Shown: positions 1 to 7,266, counted from the stretch's first letter. The stretch: DNA of 9,365 nucleotides from Streptococcus parasanguinis (GCA_018365265.1 JAGZKI010000061.1:1-9365); one strand, 5' to 3'. Notes: a model not told the origin generated them from the letters alone. Program-made: numbers and translations.

Positions 1-33
1 ATTCGTTAGAATTCGATTTCGTCGTCCCACCTC

Positions 34-99
34 CGCACAGTTGAGTAGGGCTGTAAAAGCTGATGAAATCAGCGTAGTAGAGCCCACTCAACCACTGCG
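34..99. repeat. Structured (palindromic) intergenic element
   Basis: This is a nested imperfect palindrome. The outer arms CGCA (34-37) and TGCG (96-99) enclose GTTGAGTAGGGCT (40-52) and AGCCCACTCAAC (81-92), which pair except for one bulged A. In the centre GCTGAT-gaa-ATCAGC (59-73) is a perfect small hairpin. No convincing gene covers it. I recall similar intergenic sequence after genes in oral streptococci, so it is probably a dispersed repeat or the 3' structured end of the upstream gene, but the copy number cannot be judged here. Confidence 0.6.
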
Positions 100-128
100 C
101 CTTGCTCGACAATCCAAAAACAATTAAG

Positions 129-158
129 AGGCTAGGACTTTTGTCCCAGCCTTTTTTT
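129..158. terminator. Rho-independent terminator
   Basis: A ten-pair stem with one A/C mismatch (AGGCTAGGAC, 129-138; GTCCCAGCCT, 143-152) has a TTTT loop and runs into seven T residues. It would end transcription coming from the left, outside the window, and so isolates the operon that begins about 25 bases further on. Confidence 0.85.
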
Positions 159-187
159 GATGGAATGACTCATTTCCATGGTATAAT
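157..187 (+). promoter_or_regulatory. Promoter of the DUF1722-glycosylase operon
   Basis: A perfect TATAAT at 182-187 carries an upstream TG (179-180), making an extended -10 (TGnTATAAT). The best -35 is a weak TTGATG at 157-162 with a long 19-base spacer, so the extended -10 probably does most of the work. It lies directly after the terminator and about 40 bases before the first start codon. Confidence 0.7.
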
Positions 188-226
188 GGGAGGACTATTC
201 ATAGAGAAGATCAAAAGGAGACACGA

Positions 227-604
227 GTGGATCAAAAACATCACTGTCAAGTCCTATGGGCGAAAAATAAATACCTGGTGCTGAGTCGTTCCAGTAATCT
301 CTACAAGGAAATCCGGGAGTACCTCAAGCAAGACCAGGTAGAGGTCAGCCACGTCGAGGACCTAATCCAGCAAGCACTGGCCTTGCCGGAAAATCGTGGC
401 CAAGTCTCCAATGCCTTTCAGCATATTTGGGGCTATTTCAAAAAGCAGGCGACTGCAGAGGAAAAGGCGGACTTTATGTTGCTACTTGAGAAGTACCAGC
501 ATGGCCAAGCTAGCCAAGAGGATCTGATCGAGGGGATCCAGATGCTCCTTGAGCGCTACCCGAATCGCTACTTACAAGACTCGACGCTACTAGGAGGGCA
601 ATAG
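227..604 (+). CDS. DUF1722 / YbgA-like protein
   Basis: This is a 125-residue, probably cytoplasmic protein with no signal peptide or membrane segment. The sequence fits the DUF1722 (YbgA C-terminal) family: an N-terminal H-x4-WAKNKYLVLSR stretch (residues 6-21), a central NRGQVSNAFQHIWGYFKK block (55-72), and a terminal YPNRYLQDSTLL (111-122) equal to the family's YPxxYL signature. The start is GTG, chosen because AAAGGAG (214-220) lies six bases upstream and residues 4-16 already belong to the domain. The biochemical activity of the family is not known to me. In E. coli ybgA lies beside the photolyase gene phr. Here the gene ends flush against a pyrimidine dimer glycosylase relative, so a part in handling UV damage is a reasonable inference. 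The family call is firm; the function is open. Confidence 0.85.
   Translation: MDQKHHCQVLWAKNKYLVLSRSSNLYKEIREYLKQDQVEVSHVEDLIQQALALPENRGQVSNAFQHIWGYFKKQATAEEKADFMLLLEKYQHGQASQEDLIEGIQMLLERYPNRYLQDSTLLGGQ
592..597 (+). promoter_or_regulatory. Ribosome binding site of the glycosylase gene
   Basis: A full AGGAGG consensus lies inside the last codons of the DUF1722 gene, seven bases before the ATG at 605. It fixes that start and allows coupled translation of the two genes. Confidence 0.85.
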
Positions 605-970
605 ATGAGACTCTGGCACCAAGACTTGATTCCCAAACTCCCTCGTCCCCAGCTCCTGGGTCAACACCGGGAATGTTGCGCCCTAAGGGGCAATGGCTGG
701 GGCAAGAAGCACGCGACGGTCAACTATGTCTTTGACTACTCGCCCTATCGCCTCTATGCCTATCACCGCCTGATCATGGAAGAGATGACCGCTCGTGGCT
801 ATAAGGTCAGCCCAGAGTGGTGGGAGCCGACCTACCGAGGCAAGACCTGCCCAGCTTATTCAAAACTGGAAGAGGAGGCCTTGAGCATCCCCATCTATCC
901 CGAGCACCAGGCTACTTACCTCCAAGAATGCTTAGATAACCTAGCAGAAAAAGGGATCCAACTTGACTAA
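605..970 (+). CDS. Pyrimidine dimer DNA glycosylase (T4 endonuclease V) family protein
   Basis: This 121-residue protein fits the Pyr_excise family (PF03013; bacterial form TIGR02328). It aligns without gaps to the start of T4 endonuclease V: KLPRPQLLGQHRE (11-23) against ELADQHLMAEYRE. Arg22 and Glu23, the substrate-binding and catalytic pair in the T4 enzyme, fall at identical numbers. A second block, G-x2-HAT-x2-Y followed by a helix ending in ARGYKV (about 33-68), matches the T4 GHVTFFY and KRGFNI region. The T4 enzyme cuts thymine dimers by glycosylase/AP-lyase chemistry using the amino group of Thr2. Here residue 2 is Arg, so that nucleophile is missing and initiator Met would normally not be removed before Arg. 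The activity may therefore differ. The start has a consensus ribosome site and directly follows the DUF1722 stop. The family is firm; the exact reaction is uncertain. Confidence 0.8.
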   Translation: MRLWHQDLIPKLPRPQLLGQHRECCALRGNGWGKKHATVNYVFDYSPYRLYAYHRLIMEEMTARGYKVSPEWWEPTYRGKTCPAYSKLEEEALSIPIYPEHQATYLQECLDNLAEKGIQLD

Positions 971-971
971 G

Positions 972-1000
972 AAAAACGAACCAGATCAGGTTCGTTTTTT
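972..1000. terminator. Rho-independent terminator after the glycosylase gene
   Basis: An eleven-pair stem AAAAACGAACC (972-982) and GGTTCGTTTTT (989-999) surrounds a six-base loop and ends in a T-run to 1000. It begins one base after the glycosylase stop codon and separates this operon from hsdR. The A/T symmetry may let it work in both directions. Confidence 0.9.
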
Positions 1001-1032
1001 GCGCGAAATCTCAACAAAATGCTTTGAAAACG

Positions 1033-1060
1033 TTAATTTCTTTCCCAAACATGCTATAAT
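1033..1060 (+). promoter_or_regulatory. Promoter of the hsdR operon
   Basis: TATAAT at 1055-1060 with TG at 1052-1053 forms an extended -10. A weak -35 candidate, TTAATT (1033-1038), lies 16 bases upstream; the better-looking TTGAAA at 1024-1029 is 25 bases away, too far to serve. The hsdR start codon lies 35 bases downstream. Confidence 0.7.
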
Positions 1061-1082
1061 AATAGGAGATTATGCACAGGAA

Positions 1083-1087
1083 AAGGA
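1083..1087 (+). promoter_or_regulatory. Ribosome binding site that decides the hsdR start
   Basis: AAGGA lies seven bases before the ATG at 1095. The longer open frame reaches back to 963, but that stretch carries the terminator and the promoter, so 1095 is the real start. Confidence 0.8.
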
Positions 1088-1094
1088 TAGACGG

Positions 1095-4088
1095 ATGAAG
1101 GCAGTAGCAACTCCAGAACTTGAGATTGAAAGACAGTTGATCCAGCAGTTGACATCAGGAGAGAGTCAGTGGACTTATCGCGAGGATCTCAAGAATGAAG
1201 ACCAGTTATGGGACAATTTCTTTGACAAGCTCGCGCAAAATAATGTCGCTTTGTTGGTGGACCATCCCTTGACCGAGCAAGAAAAGCGTCAGATCAAGAA
1301 CCAGCTCAACTTTGTCAGCTACTATGAAGCGGCCAAGTGGCTAGCTGGTGAAAATGGGATCGCAAAGGTAGAAGTCCAGCGTGAAGATGCTAGTCTAGGG
1401 ACCATCCGTCTGGCAGTCATCTGGCGGGACAATATCGCTGCTGGGAAGTCGAGCTATGAAGTGGTCAATCAAGTCGAACGCGACAAGGCCTATCCACTAG
1501 ACCAGGATCGACGGCTCGATACGACCCTTCTGATTAATGGCCTGCCTCTCATCCATATCGAACTCAAGAGTCCACGAGTGGCCTTTCTAGATGCCTTTCA
1601 TCAGATCAAGAAGTACGACCGAGAAGGCAAGTTCCGTGGTATTTACTCAAGCTTACAGATGTTTGTCGTGACCAATAAAGTCGACACACGCTATATCGCT
1701 GCAGCCCGTGAAAGTAAGCTAAACAAGCAATTCTTGACCAAGTGGGTGGACAAGGACAACAAGCCCATGATCGATCTCAACAGCTTTGCTCATGAGGTCC
1801 TCTCCATCCCTCGGGCCCACCAGATGGTCATGCAGTACTCGGTCATCGACGATAGTAAGAAGGCTCTCATCCTCCTGCGTCCTTACCAGATCCATGCCAT
1901 CGAGGCTGTACAGGAAGCCTCTCGTCGCCAAGAGTCGGGCTATATCTGGCATACGACAGGATCAGGCAAGACCCTGACCTCTTACAAGGTGGCGCGCAAT
2001 CTCTTGCAGATCCCAGCGATCCAAAAGACCATCTTTGTCGTCGACCGCAGAGACCTGGACCAACAGACGACCTCGTCCTTCCTCTCTTATGCGGCCAATG
2101 ATGTCATCGATATCGACGAGACGGACAATACCCATGAACTGGTCAAGCGCCTAGGGGGCAATGACAAGCGCGTAGTGGTCACGACCATCCAGAAAATCAC
2201 GACCATGATGCGCAAGTTTGAAGAAGGGAAGTACCAGCGGGATGCTGGGAAGATCAAGGACCTGCGCGTGGCCTTTGTCGTGGATGAGTGCCACCGAGCT
2301 GTCACGCCACAAACGCAAAAGGAGATCAAGGCCTACTTCAAGAACTCTCTCTGGTATGGCTTTACAGGGACTCCGATCTTTAAGGAAAACAAACGCAAAC
2401 AAGTGGGAGACCTGGCTCAGACCACCCACCAACAGTATGGCGACCGCCTGCATGAATACACCGTCAAGGAAGCCATCCATGATGGAGCGGTTCTGGGCTT
2501 TAAGGTTGACTACCGCAATACCATCATCTCAGATCTACTAGAAGAAGAGATCCCAGACCAGGCCTATGAGGACAAGGAGCACATGCTAGAGGTTCTAGAT
2601 GCCATCCTCAATAAGAGCCAGCAACAGCTTAATATCCCTAAAGGGGTTGGAAAGAGCTATGAGGCTATCTTGACGGTCAAGTCCATCCCACGAGCACAGG
2701 CTTATTATAATCTGCTCAAGAGCATTCTCGCTGGCAAGGAACGGGTCAAAGTTTCCGAGCGGGTCAAACAATACCTACCAGATTTTCCAAAATTCACCAT
2801 CACTTACTCGGTGTCTGAAAATGAGGAGGAATCCATCGGCTACCAAGACCACATGAAGCAGGTCATGGAGGACTACAACCAAGAGTTTGGCACACATTTT
2901 AGCCTAGCGGATCTGCGAGGCTTTAACACTGATGTCAATAATCGCCTGGCCAGAAAGCAGGACAAGTACCTCTACCGCAATGAGCAGTTGGATCTGGTTA
3001 TCGTGGTCGATCGCCTCTTGACAGGCTTTGATGCTCCTTGTCTTTCTACGCTCTTTATCGACCGCAAGCCCATGCGCCCACAGGACTTGATCCAGGCCTT
3101 CAGCCGGACCAATCGGATCTTTGATGACAAGAAGCACTTCGGCCATATCATCACCTTCCAGCGCCCTCAAGCCTTTAAGGAAGCTGTCGACAATGCCCTC
3201 AAGCTCTACTCTAATGGAGGAGAAAATGAGGTCCTAGCACCAAGCTGGGAAGAAGAGAAGCGCAACTTCTTAAAAGCCTGGGCAGAGTTTAAAGGCCAAG
3301 TCACAGAATTCGAAGAAGAAGGAATCGCCCTCGAGCAGGCTCCAACAGCCCAGCTCCGCAAGGTCGCCAAAGCCTATCAGGTCTTTGACAAGTATCAAGC
3401 CTCGATCCGTGTCTACTCAGAGTACGAGAAGGAAGAGATCTATCGGGAAACGGGTCTCAGCGACAGCCAGCTCGAAGCCTATCTAGGCCTCTATCAAAAT
3501 ATTCTGGCGGAGATCAAGAGCAGGGACCCAGAAGTGGACAGCCAAGATGAGCTGGACATCCACTATGAGCTAGAGTCTGTCCAAGTCGATGAGATCAACT
3601 ATGCCTATATCCTGATGCTGATCCAGAGTATGATCCAGCAGGAGGAAAATGACGAGCAGACCCTGAGTGATAAGGATATCGCAACCGTGGATAGCTATAT
3701 CGAGAGCCTGAACCGGACCAATCCAAGCCTAGCCGAGATCATCCAAAACCTCTGGACCCAAGTCCAAGAAGAGCCTGAAAGCTACCGAGGACAGTCCATC
3801 ACAGGAGTTTTAGACCAGATGATTGAATCCATCATCGATAGCCATATCGCAAGCTTTGCCAAAAAGTGGTATATCGGAGTCGATGAACTCCGCTACTATA
3901 TCCAACACTACCGCAAAGGGGCCAAAAAACAAGCCGGCGAAAGCCAGCTGACCAAGAGCCAACGCTACAAAGACTACAAGGCAGAAGTAGCAGATGCCCT
4001 CAACCCACTCAGCTACAAAAAACAAATCAAAGAAGCCTATACCCAACTGATCGAAGAGGTGATTGAACCACTGAGAGTGGGGAGGTAG
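1095..4088 (+). CDS. hsdR: Type I restriction enzyme, R subunit (HsdR)
   Basis: This is the ATP-dependent translocase and endonuclease subunit of a type I R-M complex; it cuts unmodified DNA after translocation. At 997 residues it has the usual length. The N-terminal nuclease shows the PD-ExK core: Asp142, then Glu156-Leu-Lys158 (IELKSP). The SF2 motor follows: Walker A TTGSGKT (287-293), motif II DECH (397-400), motif III TGTP (424-427), motif V LTGFDAP (642-648) and motif VI QAFSRTNR (667-674). The C-terminal 300 residues, including YELESVQVDEINYAYILMLI, resemble the EcoR124I C-terminal domain, which suggests a type IC-like enzyme. The frame is complete and all key residues are present. The gene is GC-rich (36 of 60 bases at 2041-2100), unlike the genes after it. 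It has its own promoter and leads a run of tightly packed genes through the HAD gene. The partner HsdM is not in the window. Confidence 0.96.
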   Translation: MKAVATPELEIERQLIQQLTSGESQWTYREDLKNEDQLWDNFFDKLAQNNVALLVDHPLTEQEKRQIKNQLNFVSYYEAAKWLAGENGIAKVEVQREDASLGTIRLAVIWRDNIAAGKSSYEVVNQVERDKAYPLDQDRRLDTTLLINGLPLIHIELKSPRVAFLDAFHQIKKYDREGKFRGIYSSLQMFVVTNKVDTRYIAAARESKLNKQFLTKWVDKDNKPMIDLNSFAHEVLSIPRAHQMVMQYSVIDDSKKALILLRPYQIHAIEAVQEASRRQESGYIWHTTGSGKTLTSYKVARNLLQIPAIQKTIFVVDRRDLDQQTTSSFLSYAANDVIDIDETDNTHELVKRLGGNDKRVVVTTIQKITTMMRKFEEGKYQRDAGKIKDLRVAFVVDECHRAVTPQTQKEIKAYFKNSLWYGFTGTPIFKENKRKQVGDLAQTTHQQYGDRLHEYTVKEAIHDGAVLGFKVDYRNTIISDLLEEEIPDQAYEDKEHMLEVLDAILNKSQQQLNIPKGVGKSYEAILTVKSIPRAQAYYNLLKSILAGKERVKVSERVKQYLPDFPKFTITYSVSENEEESIGYQDHMKQVMEDYNQEFGTHFSLADLRGFNTDVNNRLARKQDKYLYRNEQLDLVIVVDRLLTGFDAPCLSTLFIDRKPMRPQDLIQAFSRTNRIFDDKKHFGHIITFQRPQAFKEAVDNALKLYSNGGENEVLAPSWEEEKRNFLKAWAEFKGQVTEFEEEGIALEQAPTAQLRKVAKAYQVFDKYQASIRVYSEYEKEEIYRETGLSDSQLEAYLGLYQNILAEIKSRDPEVDSQDELDIHYELESVQVDEINYAYILMLIQSMIQQEENDEQTLSDKDIATVDSYIESLNRTNPSLAEIIQNLWTQVQEEPESYRGQSITGVLDQMIESIIDSHIASFAKKWYIGVDELRYYIQHYRKGAKKQAGESQLTKSQRYKDYKAEVADALNPLSYKKQIKEAYTQLIEEVIEPLRVGR

Positions 4089-4100
4089 GAGAGTGTTACA

Positions 4101-4919
4101 ATGAAAGAAACAGAAGTTCTTAAAAGACTTGGAATAAGAAATAAAAATAAATTACTTTCATTGTTGCATAGGTCAAATATTAGTAGATGTATTTGGCAGA
4201 GAACAAATTATTATAAGTTGGTTCCAACAATTCCCAAACTTTTAGAAAGAATTAAAACATTAGAACTCACTGAATCTATCACACCTATTGATAGTAATAA
4301 AGAAATTACACTTAATAGATATAGAAGAGATAAAGGTAATTTGCAAAGAAAGAATAGATATGTCGGTTGGAAAGTAAGAATTCCAAAGCGGGTTTTATTA
4401 AAAGATGACATATCAGACTACTATACGACAAATGAAGGTATACCCCATAACAATATTGTCCATAGAGGTCACCTTTTAGGAAAACAATTTGAAAAATTTC
4501 TCTTTGAGAGTACTTCAATAAAGAATGGTATAATTCATTTTTTTGATAAAAATAACGTTGACAATATATATCAACAATTTAGTCGAGCAAATTGCAATGA
4601 TGAGTTTAATAATGGGCAGTCATATTTTGAAAATATTGTCAGTGGAATTATCGAAAACTATACTAGTAACGGGATTTACGAGTGTTGCTATTATGAGGTT
4701 GAAGCGATTTTTTTAGATATAGCTGACAAGATGCCGATAGGAAACAGGATTTTATTTTTTGATAAGGAAAATTTTGAAAATAGTTTTCATGTATTTATTC
4801 CAAATTTCAGTAATGAATACGTTCATAAAAAATCTTGTTATCTAAAGTATAGAGAACATTATGAATTTGGATTTTCAAAAGAGGAATTAAAGTATACAGG
4901 GAGAAGTGAAAATTGTTAA
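4101..4919 (+). CDS. EndA-like DNA/RNA non-specific endonuclease without signal peptide
   Basis: This 272-residue protein is predicted to be a beta-beta-alpha metal nuclease (DNA/RNA non-specific endonuclease, Endonuclea_NS_2-like). The block HRGHLLGKQF (121-130) matches the DRGH catalytic motif, and NIYQQFSRAN (155-164) followed by NNGQSYFE (170-177) matches the region holding the metal ligands. Against pneumococcal EndA, recalled from memory, H124, N155 and N164 fit EndA His160, Asn182 and Asn191, with the same nine-residue step between the two Asn. The first motif residue is His instead of Asp. Unlike EndA there is no signal peptide or anchor, so it should act inside the cell. Residues 3-40 look weakly like a MerR/excisionase-type helix-turn-helix. 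The ATG has AGGAG (4087-4091) nine bases upstream, overlapping the hsdR stop, so it is co-transcribed with hsdR. It is strongly AT-rich (15 of 60 GC at 4141-4200), suggesting acquisition. Likely a defence effector, which is inference. Confidence 0.7.
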   Translation: MKETEVLKRLGIRNKNKLLSLLHRSNISRCIWQRTNYYKLVPTIPKLLERIKTLELTESITPIDSNKEITLNRYRRDKGNLQRKNRYVGWKVRIPKRVLLKDDISDYYTTNEGIPHNNIVHRGHLLGKQFEKFLFESTSIKNGIIHFFDKNNVDNIYQQFSRANCNDEFNNGQSYFENIVSGIIENYTSNGIYECCYYEVEAIFLDIADKMPIGNRILFFDKENFENSFHVFIPNFSNEYVHKKSCYLKYREHYEFGFSKEELKYTGRSENC

Positions 4920-6127
4920 CAAATGATCAATTAGATGAAATTGTAAGAGAATTCTTTTATCAAGAAACAGAAGGGGAATATTGGGATTTTAAAGAAAAAC
5001 CATATTTCTATGAAGGTCAAAGTAAAGAAGAAAAAAATAAAAAGAAGAATGACCTTCTCCATGATATTATTTGTATGGCAAATAATTTAAGTAACCGTGA
5101 TGCATACATTATCATGGGTATTCAAGATCAACCTGTTAAAATAACAGGAGTTAAGCAATTTTCTAATAAGTGGACACAAGAAAATTATCAGGATTTTTTA
5201 CAAAATTTAACTTGGGCTGGAGATATGATTCCGACAGTTGAATTTCGGACTATAGATGGTGGGGATTTAGATGTCTTAATTATAAAAAAATCAAATAAGG
5301 TTCCATTTTATATAACTAAAAAATATAGTAAAGTTAGAGAAAATCGAATTTATGTTCGAAAAGGTTCTAAGAATACAGCCATTGATAGCCAGGCAGAAAT
5401 AGGCGATATTGAAAAGCTATTCGAATTTAGATTTGGGTTAACACCCTATCCTAAAGAACGTGTGATTAATTATATATGTGATCATGATCATTGGATTGAG
5501 ATGAAGGGGGATTATGAAACTCGTTCTTGGTACTATGAAAAATTTCCTGAATATACTATGGAATTAGTTGATGATCCACAGAACGATGAACTAAAAGCTC
5601 CAGTATATGCACTCATCCATCCCAACGCAAGAACAACATGGCAGATTTTACGTCTAAAATACCACCAAACAATCTTGTTGGAATTCAGTTCACATTATAT
5701 TGACGAATATAGGGGGATATCTGTTCAACCAAAGTATAATTTTTTAAAATTATTCGACAGGATGGACGATATCAAGTTTCCATCTATGTATTACTATTAC
5801 TTATCTGATTCTGTCGAAATAGAATTGATGTATTTGTTAAAAGAATTAATGCAACAAGATGGTGAAGCATGGAGAAGGCATTTGAGCCTAGTTCCTGTTT
5901 TTTATGACGATGTAGAAAGAAATGTTGTTGAAGAATATATTGAAGAAAATAAATCTGATATCATTGAGAAAATAAAAAAGGAAAGTGAAAACATTTGCCT
6001 TGGTTATAATTATGATGGGGATGAGAAGCGAAGTAAATGGGATCAAGAAGAAATAGCAGTAACCAAAGTTGTAAAAAATATCTTAAATGAGTATAGAGAA
6101 AAGAAGGTATATGAAAAAACAAAGTAA
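4913..6127 (+). CDS. AlbA_2 (Schlafen-type) domain protein
   Basis: This 404-residue protein has an N-terminal AlbA_2 domain (PF04326, formerly 'divergent AAA'), about residues 18-165. EGEYWDFKEK (20-29) is the E-x-x-x-(D/E)FK entry motif, followed by the NDLLHDIICMANN helix (46-58), the YIIMGIQD strand (65-72) and NRIYVRKGS (144-152), the usual end of the domain. Such proteins are often labelled ATP-binding, but I see no Walker motif. Residues 166-404 match no family I can name; the tail is rich in Lys and Glu. Schlafen relatives in vertebrates are RNA/tRNA nucleases; the role of bacterial AlbA_2 proteins is less clear. The start is TTG with AGGGAG (4898-4903) nine bases before it. An in-frame stop at 4907 excludes earlier starts, and the next Met (55) lies within the domain. 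It overlaps the nuclease gene by seven bases, so the two are probably translated together. AT-rich like its neighbour. Confidence 0.75.
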   Translation: MLTNDQLDEIVREFFYQETEGEYWDFKEKPYFYEGQSKEEKNKKKNDLLHDIICMANNLSNRDAYIIMGIQDQPVKITGVKQFSNKWTQENYQDFLQNLTWAGDMIPTVEFRTIDGGDLDVLIIKKSNKVPFYITKKYSKVRENRIYVRKGSKNTAIDSQAEIGDIEKLFEFRFGLTPYPKERVINYICDHDHWIEMKGDYETRSWYYEKFPEYTMELVDDPQNDELKAPVYALIHPNARTTWQILRLKYHQTILLEFSSHYIDEYRGISVQPKYNFLKLFDRMDDIKFPSMYYYYLSDSVEIELMYLLKELMQQDGEAWRRHLSLVPVFYDDVERNVVEEYIEENKSDIIEKIKKESENICLGYNYDGDEKRSKWDQEEIAVTKVVKNILNEYREKKVYEKTK

Positions 6128-7238
6128 ATCTCCACAAATTAGGTTTCAAAATTTTGAAGATGAGTGGGTAGATAGCACAATAGGACGTCATATTTCTTTA
6201 TTAAATGGCCGTGCATATAAGCAGGAAGAATTATTAGATGAAGGAAAGTATAAAGTTCTCAGAGTTGGAAATTTTAATACAAATAGCAAATGGTATTATT
6301 CAAACTTAGAGCTTGAAGAGAATAAGTATGTAAATAAAGGTGATTTGTTATATTTATGGGCTACAAATTTTGGACCTGAAATATGGACCGAAGAAAAGGC
6401 AATTTATCATTATCATATTTGGAAACTTGATTTTGATAGAACAGAAATTAATCAAGATTATTTAAATATCTGGTTAGAGAGTGATAAAAATAAGATTCAA
6501 CAAAATACTAATGGTAGTACGATGGTTCATATTACAAAAACTATGATGGAAGAAAGAGGGATTTCACTTCCTAACTTTGATGAACAATCCGCCATTGGTT
6601 TCCTTTTCCGCACCCTCGACAACCTTCTGACTAGCTACAAGGACAATCTTGTCAACTACCAATCTCTCAAGGCGACCATGCTCTCCAAGATGTTTCCCAA
6701 AGTTGGACACACTGTTCCTGAGATTCGTTTAGATGGATTTGAAGGTGAATGGGAAAGGAAAAGTTTGTCAGAGGTTTGTACTATTAATTCTGGACGAGAC
6801 TATAAACACTTAAAGAATGGGGATATTCCTGTATATGGCACAGGTGGTTACATGCTTTCTGTAAATGAAAAATTATCTGATGAAGATGCTATAGGTATTG
6901 GAAGAAAAGGAACTATAGATAAACCATATTTATTATTAGCGCCTTTTTGGACTGTAGATACTTTATTTTATGTGACATGTAAAGTGGGCTATGATTTAAA
7001 TTATCTTTTCTTAATTTTTCAAAAAGTTCGTTGGAAAAAGTTTGATGAATCTACTGGTGTTCCAAGTCTATCAAAGAAAACTATTGAAAAAGTTGTTTCA
7101 AAGTTTCCATCTCTTTCTGAACAACAAGCCATCGGCGCCTATTTCTCAAACCTCGATAACCTCATCGCTACTCAGCAAGAAAAAATTACGCAGCTAGAAA
7201 CACTCAAAAAGAAACTCTTACAAGATATGTTTATCTAA
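6111..7238 (+). CDS. hsdS: Type I restriction-modification specificity subunit (HsdS)
   Basis: This is the DNA-recognition subunit of the type I complex, with the expected two-fold build in 375 residues: PQIRFQNFEDEW (8-19) and first target-recognition domain (about 20-153); central conserved helix with EQSAIGFLFRTLDNLL (158-173) and LKATMLSKMFPK (186-197); PEIRLDGFEGEW (203-214) opening the second recognition domain (about 215-333, with GTGGYM and GIGRKGTI); and C-terminal helix EQQAIGAYFSNLDNLI (337-352) ending LKKKLLQDMFI. Start 6111 is preferred to the ATG at 6087: MKK-x5-PQIRF is typical of streptococcal HsdS, and AGAAGG (6102-6107) precedes it, though at only three bases. It overlaps the AlbA_2 gene by 17 bases. 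The conserved parts are GC-richer (29 of 60 at 6601-6660) than the recognition domains (17 of 60 at 6301-6360), a sign of domain shuffling. Confidence 0.93.
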   Translation: MKKQSKSPQIRFQNFEDEWVDSTIGRHISLLNGRAYKQEELLDEGKYKVLRVGNFNTNSKWYYSNLELEENKYVNKGDLLYLWATNFGPEIWTEEKAIYHYHIWKLDFDRTEINQDYLNIWLESDKNKIQQNTNGSTMVHITKTMMEERGISLPNFDEQSAIGFLFRTLDNLLTSYKDNLVNYQSLKATMLSKMFPKVGHTVPEIRLDGFEGEWERKSLSEVCTINSGRDYKHLKNGDIPVYGTGGYMLSVNEKLSDEDAIGIGRKGTIDKPYLLLAPFWTVDTLFYVTCKVGYDLNYLFLIFQKVRWKKFDESTGVPSLSKKTIEKVVSKFPSLSEQQAIGAYFSNLDNLIATQQEKITQLETLKKKLLQDMFI

Positions 7239-7239
7239 C
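7209..7239 (+). repeat. 31-bp direct repeat, left copy (hsdS 3' end)
   Basis: This copy encodes the last nine residues of HsdS (KKLLQDMFI) and its stop codon plus one base. It is identical over 31 bases to 8498-8528, and the match breaks immediately on both sides. Together the two copies bracket the HAD gene. Confidence 0.95.
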
Positions 7240-7266
7240 ATTTATATTTACAGAAAGGGGTTAACC

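Noticed and set aside
102..284. 60-codon open frame overlapping the DUF1722 start
   Set aside because: It spans the terminator and the promoter and runs out of frame through the DUF1722 gene; no ribosome site or homology.
1719..3170. Several minus- and plus-strand open frames inside hsdR
   Set aside because: They are shadows in the GC-rich hsdR coding sequence, with no ribosome sites or recognisable domains.
6087..6110. Earlier hsdS start at ATG 6087
   Set aside because: No convincing ribosome site lies before it, and the added eight residues are not part of the usual HsdS N-terminus.
4101..6127. Possibility that these genes are a diverged hsdM
   Set aside because: Neither protein has SAM-binding or NPPF/Y motifs; the first has nuclease motifs and the second an AlbA_2 domain.
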